DNA from: Byssothecium circinans
Taxonomy: Eukaryota > Ascomycota > Dothideomycetes > Pleosporales > Massarinaceae
DNA: 64,000 nt
Assembly (NCBI GenBank): GCA_010015675.1
Contig: ML976983.1
Span: 180,015 to 244,014 of the forward strand
Direction of reading: 5' to 3'
The position numbers were made by a program, and so were the translations under genes. The notes beneath the pieces are model-generated. The model was not told the DNA's origin. It searched no databases and was given only the letters and a program-made list of their open reading frames with translations. The first letter of the stretch is position 1, and the number at the start of each line of letters is the position of its first letter. This document shows positions 9,293 through 19,201 of this stretch, piece after piece.

Positions 9293-11281
9293 ATGTTCCT
9301 CCCCAAACTCCTCGCACTGTTCAGTGCAACAGCACTCGCCCAGTCCGCCGCACCAACCCTCAACACCCTATCCCGTGAAATCTCCCGCGTAGAATCCATC
9401 CGCGAAATAAAGGACCTCCAACGCACCTACGCACACCTCGCCCAATTCGGCCGCTGGACCTCGATAGCCACCCTCTTTTCCCCAAACGGCACATTACAAT
9501 GGGGCAACACGACGACTCACGACGTCTCCTCCATCTCTTCCTTTCTCCTCAAAGACGCCGGAGCCATGGACGGCATCAACCCAGGTTCGCTGAACACAAT
9601 GGTCATCGAGAACCCCGTCATCAACCTCGCAGCCGACGGTCTCAGCGCAAAGGGCCGCTGGAACGGACTACGCTTCAGCGGCGACGGAGCCGGAGCGACG
9701 AAGATCCAAGGCGGGATCTACGAGAACGAGTACGTGCGTACGGAGACTGGGTGGCGGATCTCGGTCCTGCATTACTACGCCATGTACGAGGGTCCGTATG
9801 TCGGCGGGTGGAGAAACGTAGGAGGGAAGGGGATACCGATTATACCGTACCATTTCACGCCTGAGGATTCCGGCATCGTGATTCCTCCCGCTGTAGGCGC
9901 GGCACCGGAGACGAATGCGAGTTTTGCGGAGCTGGAGCGCAGGGTCGCGAGGCTGAATGATGAGGATCAGGTGAGGAATTTGATGCATGCGCATGGGTAC
10001 TATGTCGATCGGAGGATGTGGGATGATGTGCTCGACTTGCATTCTGAGAACACAAGTGTGACGCTCGTGGGCGTGGCGAATTATACGGGGTTGGAGGGTG
10101 TGAGGAAAGCGCTTGAGCGGATGGGGTCCCAGGGATTGACGCAGGGGATTGCGAATGATCATCCCATTTTCGATTTGGTGGTTGAGGTTGCGGCGGATGG
10201 GGAGACGGCGGTGGCGAGGGGGTTGGAGATTGGGATGTTGGGGGATGCGGGGAAGAGGACGGCGTTGTGGGAGTTTAACGTGTTAAGGCATGAGTTTGTG
10301 AAGGAGGGGAGTGTGTGGGTGGTCAGGCGTGTGGAGTCGACGCCGTTGATGGTGGCAAATTATTATAAGGGCTGGGGGGAGGGAGGGCTTAGACCGCCGA
10401 ATACGTATGTTCCGCCCTTTTTAAATGCCACCGGGTTCCGATCTGGTGTCTCGAGGTACACAGGTACCCGGATTGCTAGAAGGGAGGATATAGAAGACCT
10501 TACCCGCCGTCTTCAACGCTCCGCTGCATACGACGGAGCAGAAAACCAATCCCACGCCTACGGATACTTCCTCGACGACATTGACTGCGCAAGGATGGGT
10601 GCCCTGTTCGCCAAAAACGGACACAAAGCGTCTCCCTTCGCCGGATTCTTCATTACCCCTGAGCGCATCAGCAAAGCATGCGCCGCATCCTACGGTACCA
10701 ACCGCTCTGCCCTGAGAACTAGCATTTCCTTCCACTGGCGCCCACAGCCAGTGGTCCTAGTCTCTCACGATGGGCGATCAGCAACGCTCCGCGCCCGCCT
10801 CTTACAACCCTCGACCTCCGCCACCAAAGCCGGCATCTTCAACAACGCCATCTACCACGACCAAATGGTCCTCGAGGATGGCAAGTGGCGGCTCTGGAGC
10901 ATAACCATCGATGAGTATTACTGGACGAGTTCCACGTGGGAAGGTGGATGGGCAGACGCGAAACCCCGGAATGCGAGTGCTCCCGATCCTCAGCCTCCGG
11001 GCTGGACGAAGAAGTTCCCGCCTGATGTGAGTATTAAGGATGTGGGCGAGAGGGAGAGTACGTTTAGGGGCGGCAGTGGGAAGTATATCGAATGGCCCGA
11101 GATACAGCGGATGTGGTTTCAGTATAGTAATCTTGTTAGTGGGAGGGTACCGGAGTTTTACTGGCCCGGGTGTGTGCCTTGTTGGGTTAAGCCTGAGTGG
11201 TCATTGGAGAGGAATGGGTATCAGGAACCGCCTACGGGGCCGAGGAGTGGGAATAGGACGGTGGGGAGGAGAGGAGTATAG
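9293..11281 (+). CDS. Secreted protein with three SnoaL-like (NTF2-fold) domains
   Basis: Single-exon frame of 662 aa. Residues 1-17 form a signal peptide (MFLPKLLALFSATALAQ), so the protein is probably secreted. Three repeats follow at roughly 30-195, 210-375 and 395-565. Each starts with an acidic helix of the form REIKDLQRTYAHLAQFGRW / DEDQVRNLMHAHGYYVDRR / REDIEDLTRRLQRS...HAYGYFLDD and continues with the strand-rich part of the SnoaL_4 fold. SnoaL-like domains bind small hydrophobic ligands or act as cyclases/dehydratases; three in tandem is a recurrent fungal arrangement. The substrate is unknown. The gene lies under 300 bp from the RIP-damaged repeat block. It has no premature stop, but codon use shifts from C-ending in the first third to G-rich in the middle, then back. 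Confidence 0.85.
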   Translation: MFLPKLLALFSATALAQSAAPTLNTLSREISRVESIREIKDLQRTYAHLAQFGRWTSIATLFSPNGTLQWGNTTTHDVSSISSFLLKDAGAMDGINPGSLNTMVIENPVINLAADGLSAKGRWNGLRFSGDGAGATKIQGGIYENEYVRTETGWRISVLHYYAMYEGPYVGGWRNVGGKGIPIIPYHFTPEDSGIVIPPAVGAAPETNASFAELERRVARLNDEDQVRNLMHAHGYYVDRRMWDDVLDLHSENTSVTLVGVANYTGLEGVRKALERMGSQGLTQGIANDHPIFDLVVEVAADGETAVARGLEIGMLGDAGKRTALWEFNVLRHEFVKEGSVWVVRRVESTPLMVANYYKGWGEGGLRPPNTYVPPFLNATGFRSGVSRYTGTRIARREDIEDLTRRLQRSAAYDGAENQSHAYGYFLDDIDCARMGALFAKNGHKASPFAGFFITPERISKACAASYGTNRSALRTSISFHWRPQPVVLVSHDGRSATLRARLLQPSTSATKAGIFNNAIYHDQMVLEDGKWRLWSITIDEYYWTSSTWEGGWADAKPRNASAPDPQPPGWTKKFPPDVSIKDVGERESTFRGGSGKYIEWPEIQRMWFQYSNLVSGRVPEFYWPGCVPCWVKPEWSLERNGYQEPPTGPRSGNRTVGRRGV

Positions 11282-11927
11282 TTCATAGCTGGATAAATGC
11301 AAGTTATGTGTGATGAATTCCAGGAGTGCAGCCTGCACACCATCAGTGATTCCGCTTCTGGCCAGGAGTGGGGATTTTCATACCCTGTCAAGTGTGCTAA
11401 GGAAAACATGATGTTCCTGTCGTTAGATTACCCTCGATACAACACCCAATGTTCGAACACTATCTCCTATACAGTCAGTTGGACGCGATGTTAACGACGT
11501 TCAACCCTAACTAAGCGAAGGTATAAACTCCGAGAGTGAGGCGCGAAACAATAGGGCACCGTAAATCGACCACAAGGTCGGCTGTTTTGGATCCAAATAT
11601 TTTTCGGTACTTCTAAGGTATCGAGTATTACCCAATTGCTGTGACATGCCGGTCCCTACCGGCCGGTGTGCGAGCCCTATCAGAGCAACCACCACTGGCA
11701 AACAGCAAGCAATCCGCTAACGCAGGTAGTGGAACTAGATTCCAGAGTTCTTATGCCCAAGCCGTACTCCAATGACCTTCCCCCAACCTTGCTCTTAGAC
11801 GCCTTGCCTCCATACGCGCCCATTATGAATAGCCAATCCGTCTATGGGATTTCCCCCTCGGTCTTCTCCTTGGTTCTTGAATTGAAAATTAACATTGATG
11901 TAAAGATCGCACTCATAGATTTGTGTC
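11282..11927. other. Intergenic, no gene seen
   Basis: Shared 3' flank of two convergent genes. Only short accidental frames occur on both strands. No structured RNA or repeat noticed. Confidence 0.6.
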
Positions 11928-12771
11928 TCAGAATCGTCGCTTGTTGTCGCCCGGGTTCGAGTGTAGTGACCACCTAGTCCGCCTCCTCAACTTCGCACCG
12001 AAGAAAAACATAGCCATGACTGCGATAGCAAACAGAATTATGATAATCTGAAGCCACTTGACCGTCACCTGCCCTCTGATTAGCACAAAGACTGTACGCT
12101 ACCTAGCAATTCACTTACAGCCGTGTTGCAAGCCACCGCTGCCGCACCCTCATTGTCCTTGCCTTTCAAGTGCGGCAGCAGAAAATTGCAAGCACCAATT
12201 TCTCGCGAGCACAGAAGATTGGTGAATGGTACTCCCTTTGCAGGGGTTTGGAAAGTCTTTCCAGTCGAGCTCGTGCATCCCCACTGGTCAGGGCCCTTGT
12301 CTGTGAAATGCATAACGAGAGCTGTGAGTGCTGCGATGCTGCTGCATGCACCGGTGATATAGACTGCGATGACGTAGAAGCGACGGAGCGGCTGTTCAGA
12401 CCAGTCAGCCATCTAATTCGGGTCTCGCCGAGTCCATCTTTGGTTTATGGCTGACGTACCGTGTTGAAATCCGTATCCAACTCATGATTCCTCAGCCTTC
12501 TCCACGCAATGATAGCTACCACCGCGGTCGTCAAGTTTAAGCACCCAGAAACAATCGCCGCATTTGTAGAAGCCTCGGTATAATCGACCGTCACATCATC
12601 GTTTGGCCATCTGTCTTTCTCGGGGTATGAACTCGGCATCTGGACCCAGCGGCCCATGATCCAATCGCCTATTATCCAGTAGGTCGCAGTCAAAATAATC
12701 GAAAGAACGGAAAGAATGCATAGTATGACGGCCGGAATAATCGACAGCTGGTGAGCTTTCGCGAACTCCAT
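11928..12771 (-). CDS. Tetraspanning membrane protein, three exons
   Basis: Exons 12771-12460, 12412-12119 and 12068-11928 join in phase 0 to 248 aa. Introns are 47 bp (GTACGT...AATTAG) and 50 bp (GTAAGT...GGGCAG); for the second, only the third available AG keeps the frame. Four hydrophobic segments are visible: residues about 10-34 (IIPAVILCILSVLSIILTATY), 73-95, in exon 2 (FYVIAVYITGACSSIAALTA), and in exon 3 (LQIIIILFAIAVMAMFFF), followed by a basic tail. The loop between segments 3 and 4 has four Cys and is probably luminal or extracellular. The layout resembles MARVEL/SUR7-type four-helix proteins, but no diagnostic motif is seen, so function is unassigned. Confidence 0.75.
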
Positions 12772-14217
12772 GATGGCAAGCGGTCGATGTTTCGAACAGA
12801 GGTTGGAGATTGAGGTGTTTGTGGGGGTTTTAAGAACAAAAGAAAAAGTGTCGAAGGGAACGAGGAAACAAACAGAAAGGGCACCAGGGCGGGACGGAGT
12901 CTTAGAGGGCCCATCTTACCCTATACTTCGCGCCGCTGTGGCACAGCTGCGGTCCATTCTCAGCTTCGCTTGGATGCCTCACACTGACAACTTGACAAGG
13001 CGTCTGACAGAATTAGATTTCCGTGTCAGCCGAACGGGCGCTATAACCGGGCCCGTTTTGGACATAGGTCGCCAAGTGATTGGCTGAGCTTGAAAGATCA
13101 TGGGCGGAGTGTTTCAGCACCGGCACTATTTCGACGATAGACCCTCCCTAGGCATATCATAATTGCTGCACCTGCACGCCGACCAAAGGTAAATGTCCCA
13201 TGACAAAATATCCCAATTTTTTTGTCAACCCTAATGGGGATCATTTCTCTCTCATATTATGACCGTGAGCGCCAATTACTTCCATTTTCTTCGAGAGCGT
13301 TTACCCCGCAAAGAAGGCACAGCGCAACATCCAGATGCTGATGCGGCTTGTGCATGACTGTCAGCGCTACGCTCTTGCGGCGCATTCGAGCTGAACGACA
13401 ACTCAGCCCATCGCCCCGAACACACCAGAACATCGGCAACGTTCCGAGAAACCGTCACTGAAGACCTCGAATGGCTTGGGGATGGTATCTTGAAGCCCGC
13501 ATGTCATTGTACGACCGCCAATGTGTCTCGGACTTCGGAGTCCTACTTACGGGAGTCGGCTCAGTACGAGCCCACACGCCGCACAGTCCAATCGACATCC
13601 CGAACTGGTGGGATTTTGCGGGCATCTCAAAGGGGCACTCGTGTCGAACATCATGACATGACTTGTGGTCGAGATGAAGATCAGAGCCACAGGTGCCCTG
13701 GAGTTTGAAAGTTGTTGATCTCAGAGGGCCTGTCGCATGTGCTCACTGTGGTGTTGTTGGCGTCTATCAGAGCTTCGTCTTTGGCGTCAACACACGGACA
13801 TTGCGGGAAAGTTGTGCATCGTCATCTTCGCGTGTTCACATCGCCATCGGATCGGAGGAGAATGAGTGCCGGATTCCGAGCTTGACACTATAGGGCGTGA
13901 ATAGGCCTGTATGGTGACGTTGGTGACGTGCACGATCCTGTTTTGTGTGTTTGAGCAACATGGAGATTGACGGAAAGTGTTGCGCTCCGAATGGAGATGG
14001 ACGATGTGATATGAAGATGAACGTTGGGGGATCTGCGATGTGTAGGAAGAGGAAAGGGCTGGAGGCGATGAAAGCGGTGCGCTGAAAAGCAGTACGATTC
14101 TTTCAAAGTCAGAGCGCATTGAGACACGATTGAAGAGGATGTTTTAGTGCTGGAAAGATTGTTAGAGCTGTTTGGACCGTGAGAAAAAGTGCATCCACGA
14201 AACGCTAAGTCATTCTA
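12772..14217. other. Intergenic, no gene seen
   Basis: 5' flank of the tetraspan gene and the region up to the MITE. Short open frames occur on both strands (for example around 13490-13710 and 13790-14120) but they overlap one another, lack start context and show no domain. Nothing else identified. Confidence 0.5.
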
Positions 14218-14225
14218 CGCTACCG

Positions 14226-14922
14226 TGTCCGTGCGCGTAACGCCCGGATTCGCGTAACGCCCGCCTTTTACTAGGAAAATTAAAGAAAATAAGTAACTTT
14301 AAAGCTATATAACTTTTTAATTACTTTTTCTTTTTAAAAGCTTCCTTAACTAAAGTTATAGAGAAAAACTATCTTTATAACTTTAAAATTTTAGTTTTTT
14401 AATAATAATTAGTTTAAAGAAAAAAGTATAAAAGTACTAAAACTTAAGTCTTTAAAATTAAAAAATAATATTTTTTTAGAAGTAAAGTATACTATTTAGA
14501 ATATATTTTATATTAGGTTCTTTTTAATAAAATAACTATTTAAGAAGATATATTATCTTTCCTAATTTTCTTATATAAAAAAGATTAAAAGATAGTATAA
14601 CTTCCTAGTTAATAGTTTTATTAGAAAAAACCTAATATAAAATATATTCTAAATAGTATACTTTACTTCTAAAAAAATATTATTTTTTAATTTTAAAGAC
14701 TTAAGTTTTAGTACTTTTATACTTTTTTCTTTAAACTAATTATTATTAAAAAACTAAAATTTTAAAGTTATAAAGATAGTTTTTCTCTATAACTTTAGTT
14801 AAGGAAGCTTTTAAAAAGAAAAAGTAATTAAAAAGTTATATAGCTTTAAAGTTACTTATTTTCTTTAATTTTCCTAGTAAAAGGCGGGCGTTACGCGAAT
14901 CCGGGCGTTACGCGCACGGACA
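14226..14922. mobile_element. 697-bp foldback MITE with 8-bp target duplication
   Basis: The two halves are almost perfect reverse complements: arms about 14226-14545 and 14603-14922 with a loop of roughly 60 bp. The ends read TGTCCGTGCGCGTAACGCCC... and ...GGGCGTTACGCGCACGGACA. Inside each arm the GCGTAACGCCCG motif occurs twice. The GC-rich ends enclose an A/T-rich core. It is flanked on both sides by CGCTACCG (14218-14225 and 14923-14930), an 8-bp duplication as made by hAT-type transposases. It encodes nothing. The transcribed strand would fold into a hairpin of over 300 bp, a good dsRNA source. An alternative reading with a TA target is less economical (see findings). Confidence 0.85.
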
Positions 14923-14927
14923 CGCTA

Positions 14928-14971
14928 CCGAGGTGGACGGTCGAATGAGCCCGACGGCCGAATGAGACACC
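14928..14971 (+). repeat. Left TIR of the pogo-type transposon
   Basis: 44 bp, identical to the reverse complement of 16999-17042. It contains two spaced copies of CGGYCGAATGAG, which may be the transposase-binding sites. Confidence 0.9.
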
Positions 14972-15080
14972 TTGAACACCCAAATAGCCCTACAACTTGA
15001 GGCCGTAGAGCCTCACATAATAGCTATTATTGCGATCTTTTCTAGTAGAGAGATGTATAGGTGTTAAATAATATATTGCG

Positions 15081-16952
15081 CTACAAATATCGCTGTGGAG
15101 TATTAATTGCGCGGCCGCGTCGTGACTGAATAGCTGCTGCGCCTGCAACAGCACCTTGAGGCTCTCTACTACCTGCAGGCCTCACAACAGCTCTCTTTTT
15201 TAGAGTAGCTTTGGCAGGAGCCTTGAGGCTGCGCTTTTTACCCTTTTGGGAAGTTTTGAGAGCTTGTTGGAGTCGTTTTGCAGTCTTGCGAGCTGCCTGT
15301 CGTGAGGCTTGCTTAGCAGCCTTCTCAGCCTTCTCCTTCTCCCTCACCAGCCTAGCTGCAGCCCTTGCCTGACGCCTCATCTCCTTCTCCCTTGCCTTTG
15401 CCTGCCTTGCCTCCTCACGAAGCCTGTTTGTCTTAGCTTTTTGGTGTTGCAGCTGCTCCTCCTTGCGCTTCTTAAGCTGCTGTCGATCACGTGCCTCCTT
15501 CACCTTCCTTGGAGACCAGAATATAGCTCTACCTTGATACTCCTCAGGCTCCTTAAGTAGGAGGGGCTTGCCTCGCTTCCTGCGCGTCCTCTCATTGACT
15601 AGAGCCTCCCTTAGCTTAACTACCTTATCCTTAAGGAGAGCGTTTTGAACTAAGTTTGAGTGAAGGACCTGGCTTAGCTGTTTAACCTGTCTGTTGCCTT
15701 GATCAGCTACTACCTGGCGTAGTAGGCGCTCTATCTTCCTCCAGTCAGAGGCGCTAATGGCTGAGGACTCGCTATCGCTGGAGCTTGGGCTAGTATTGAA
15801 CCTCTTCAATATAACCTCAGGATTGAAGGGTGAGAGGCCTGTAGCCTCGAAGGCCTTAAGGATCGTTGTTTCCTTGAAGGAGGCCTGCCAGGCTCGGTAG
15901 AAGAGGGGGAAGAAATCCCTCTTACTCATTGAGGTGAGGCCCTGGCTCCTCTCCATGAAGGCTGAGATCTCATTTGAGTAGGCTGTTGATAGAGGCTTGA
16001 ACATAGCTACATCAAGCGGCTGCAGCGTATGGGTTGAATGAGGAGGATAGACAGCGAGGAGGATCTTGTTTTAACCGCAGTACTTAATAAAATCCATTGT
16101 AAGGTGAGATCCATGGCCATCTAGGATAAGCAATTGATAGGAAGATTAAGCCTTCACCTTTGTACCGCGATCAAACACCTGTTTAAGCCACGCGAGGCCA
16201 ATATCGTTGTTCGTCCATCCAGAGGGCGATAAGGAGATTCGAACCTGATGAGTCTCATAATTAAGGGCCTGTAGCCAGGAGTCCTGTATCAATCCTGAGG
16301 CTGACTGATAGATAAGAGCGGGCTCGAGGTAAGATCCATTAGCGCAGATACAGGCCAGCAGCGTTATCCACTCTCGAGAGCCATCCTGAATAGTACTCCT
16401 CCTCTTCCCGTCCTCATATAAGGCCCTGCTGAAGATCCTCTTTGAGCGACCTATAATACTAAGCAGGAAGCCCTTCTCATCCATATTGTAGGTATGACGC
16501 GGCTCAACGCGATACTGCTCAATTTTCTCGCGTAGGAGGCCGAAGTAGAGGCTATACTTCCTCCCTAAATCAGCTTTGTGGCGGCTATTGTCAATCCCCG
16601 TCGTCCATTTTGAAATGAGCTCGTCAGGATATCGCTGCATAAAGCGGTCAACCTAGTGTACTCTAACCTCTCTCTGCGCAATCTGTAAGGCGAAATTTCG
16701 TATCATAGCTCGTGTAGGTGGTAGGCCTTGCCTTGTAAGGCGTTTAATATAGCGTAGGAGCTCTAGCTCCTGTTGTGGATAGAGAGCTTGTTGATTCTCC
16801 GCCATTGTACTACGTGACCTTGAGACGCCTTGGTGTCGCCGCGCGAGCGTTGCATGGCTGCAACCATAATCTCTTGCAATCCGTCTATAGCTAAATTGTT
16901 CTGTAGGTCCTAGCGATTCAATCGCTGCAATCGCAGCCTCAATTGAGCTCAT
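15081..16952 (-). pseudogene. Pogo/Fot DDE transposase with three in-frame stops
   Basis: One frame of 624 codons from ATG 16952 to 15081. It is open except for TAG 16655-16653, TAA 16148-16146 and TAA 16073-16071. No frameshift is needed. Order: N-terminal HTH (residues about 5-40, SYRRIARDYGCSHATLARR), CENP-B/pogo-type second helix region, catalytic core with first Asp in YNMDEKGF, second Asp in LILDGHGSH and third Asp in QPLDV, then a Lys/Arg-rich coiled coil. The last two Asp are separated by 35 residues (DD35D). Such enzymes cut and rejoin TA targets in the nucleus. The stops are each one transition from Trp or Gln codons, so the gene looks RIP-inactivated rather than decayed. The element could have been mobilised in trans. 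Confidence 0.9.
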
Positions 16953-16998
16953 GGTGGTAGAGTTATCGCGTGTTGAAGTTGAGGTGTTGTCGTGGTGG

Positions 16999-17042
16999 GG
17001 TGTCTCATTCGGCCGTCGGGCTCATTCGACCGTCCACCTCGG
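16999..17042 (-). repeat. Right TIR of the pogo-type transposon
   Basis: Perfect inverted copy of the left TIR, followed by the TA duplication at 17043-17044. Confidence 0.9.
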
Positions 17043-17044
17043 TA

Positions 17045-17863
17045 TGCCTCTTCGGGGGAACCTCAAAGATTCTGTCGTTTTTCCTTCTAGGCTTCCACAT
17101 GTAGTTTTAAGAATATTGCTAAGCCATCATCTCATCTTTATGGGATAAATAGAATAATTATTGACTTGCCTTAATAGATGTCCTCTCGGTTTTGACATTA
17201 TGGCAAGATCAAGACCGATGTCACACCAAAACGTCTCTCCTTGTTGTATCCGCCGCAAATCCGCATCTACTCGGGAAAAGGCCGCATCGAAACATTTCAA
17301 AACAATGGATATATTTGCCGAAGAGTATCTTATAGCTGGTTATGTTACTCTTGCAATTTGAGGAATGGCTAAGTCTAATGCGGCCATCTATTAGTCTCAT
17401 CACTACCACATGCAATTCGACTACGATTATGGTGGTAGTATCTATATTCGCGGAAAAGCCTCGAGAAAGTGCGCTATGCATATTCTTCATTGCAGCCGAA
17501 TAGCTAAAGACGCGTTGCGCGGTTGCGGGTCGTGAGCCTTGGAAAGGAGGACCTTAAGACCTCACGACATCAGTGCCGCCCCACGACAGCAACGCAACAC
17601 TCGAACACGCCTTACCGCCCTAGAATATTTCCCTCGCAAAGAATTATTTGTAAGAACCCTTTCTTTGTCTGCGTTTCCATAGCAAGCAATTCGCAAACAA
17701 GCACTCACACCTATATAATCGCCACATCACGCATACACCAAACCATTCCATCATTTACCCACTTCACGCTCATCCGCCTCATTGAACAAGCCTGTGATTC
17801 GACTATTTATCCGGAAGCTGCCGCAGCTGGTTCTATTTCATCTTAAAAAGCGAAAGCAGATCA
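17045..17863. other. Intergenic, no gene seen
   Basis: Sequence between the pogo element and the next gene. C/A-rich 17560-17790 looks like a fungal 5' leader for the gene starting at 17864. No coding frame with support. Confidence 0.5.
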
Positions 17864-18820
17864 ATGGCGCGAACCAAACGTCCACCAACATATTCAGGAA
17901 ATCCCCCGTCCTCCGCTTCCAACCCTCCAGAAAACCAAAAGCAGGAACGAGAGGACAAAATAACTATGGACTAGAGAGGGGAACAAGACGACAACTTCAA
18001 CGATTTAGAAGAGGAAGAAAACACCGAAAGTAACTTCGGTACATCCGTCGCACTAGAACACCAATGGAACTCCGCCTTTTTCCCTCGCCACGATACACCT
18101 ATTCCCGACCTTACTCCCCCTCCACCAATAGCAGATCTAAAAACATCTCCCAGACAAGACCTTCACCTACAAGACAACGAAGATCCCACAAACGATGCAG
18201 ACCCAGTGTCCCCCTCCTCCTCAGACCTCAGCTCCGTCCCCTCCGACCTCACAGCCCGCGGCCCCCCATCTCCCGCCCCCTCCTCCATACCAACACCAAC
18301 ACCAACACCATCAGCATTCCCCTCCACCGAACGCCCACGCCTCGCCAATATCCTCGCCACGTTAGAATACGCACCACCCTCTCCCCTAACCATCAAACCC
18401 TGGAAAGCCAAACCCACGACCTTCACCATCCACAACCTCCCCCTCCCCCTCCCGCACCCCCAGCTAACCCCCCTCCAAAACCAGCAAATCCACCAAACCC
18501 TCTACAACAAAGATCTCACCCGCCTCGTCTCCATCTACCCCACGCTCCCCACTATCCCCCGAGCCGTAGCTGCGCTAGGAGCGTGGGAGTACGAGCACTT
18601 CGGCCGCACGCTCAAGATGCAGAAACGCGTCGCCGGGATGCGGAAATTGCAGCGTGTGATGGTAAGGGGGATATGGAGGTTTCGCGTCCAGGGGCAGAAT
18701 GTGGAGGGGGTTGGGCATGTGTTGGATGAGTTTCCGCTGGATGGGGCGGGGGAGACGGTGGGGTGGGCGGTGAGGAGGTATGAGGATTGGGTGAGACAGG
18801 GGGAGAGGGAGGGGGGATGA
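17864..18820 (+). pseudogene. Unrecognised acidic/Pro-rich protein, one in-frame TAG
   Basis: The frame from ATG 17864 to TGA 18820 (319 codons) is interrupted only by TAG at 17972-17974 (codon 37). Both sides read as normal protein: an N-terminal MARTKRPPTYSGNPP, an acidic stretch after the stop (DLEEEENTESNF), a Pro/Thr-rich linker at about 125-165 and a more ordered C-terminal part (residues 170-319) with NILATLEYAPPS and WEYEHFGRTLKMQKRVAGMR. No family recognised. No ATG in frame follows for about 200 codons, so a shortened protein is unlikely. Either this is a recent nonsense allele (CAG to TAG) or TAG is spliced out by an intron I cannot place. Real gene ancestry likely, activity uncertain. 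Confidence 0.55.
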
Positions 18821-19010
18821 GGGGGGGGGGATGAGGGGGGGGGTTGTTGGAGAGGGGTTGGAGAGGGCGAGGACGGTGGTGGAAGAGGGGGAGTGAGGGG
18901 AGGAGGGGGGAGAGGAAGAGGAAGAGGAAGTGGGTGAGGGGGATGGGAAGCATGAGGATGAGGATGGGGATGAAAACGAAGATGGAGATGGAGATGAGGA
19001 GGAGGTTTGA
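18781..19010 (+). repeat. G-rich purine tract
   Basis: About 230 bp of almost pure purine on the plus strand, with several runs of 8-10 G (for example around 18819-18842) and AGGAAG repeats. It overlaps the last codons and 3' flank of the preceding gene. Potential G-quadruplex former. Confidence 0.75.
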
Positions 19011-19201
19011 AAGGTAGGGGGTATTTTGGGGTGGTGGGTTGAGTGGGAAGCCACGATAGAATGCTATAGATACCAAATGAATGATGATTCGTCTTTCATA
19101 TATTTGTTCCAGTTTTGAACGTGAGGCTATTCAGAACAGAGAGCAGAGAGGGCTCGCTTAAGACGGGGACGCCATCCCCTTTCCGAGTAGTGCCGACAGG
19201 G

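Larger units (their letters stand above)
14928..17042 (-). mobile_element. 2.1-kb pogo/Fot-type DNA transposon
   Basis: Perfect 44-bp terminal inverted repeats (14928-14971 and 16999-17042, starting CCGAGGTGGACGGTCG) flanked by TA on both sides (14926-14927 and 17043-17044), the target used by the Tc1/mariner-pogo superfamily. The single gene, a transposase on the minus strand, fills the interior. Length and gene layout match fungal Fot/pogo elements. Low divergence of the TIRs indicates a fairly recent insertion. A MITE has since inserted exactly at its left junction. Confidence 0.9.

Noticed and set aside
14218..14930. MITE with a 2-bp TA target, pogo-type
   Set aside because: Would need chance identity of CGC at the left flank and right end and of CCG at two different element starts; the 8-bp duplication explains both.
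18575..19076. Two long Ser/Pro-rich minus-strand frames
   Set aside because: They are the complement of the purine tract and of a plus-strand gene; composition alone keeps them open.
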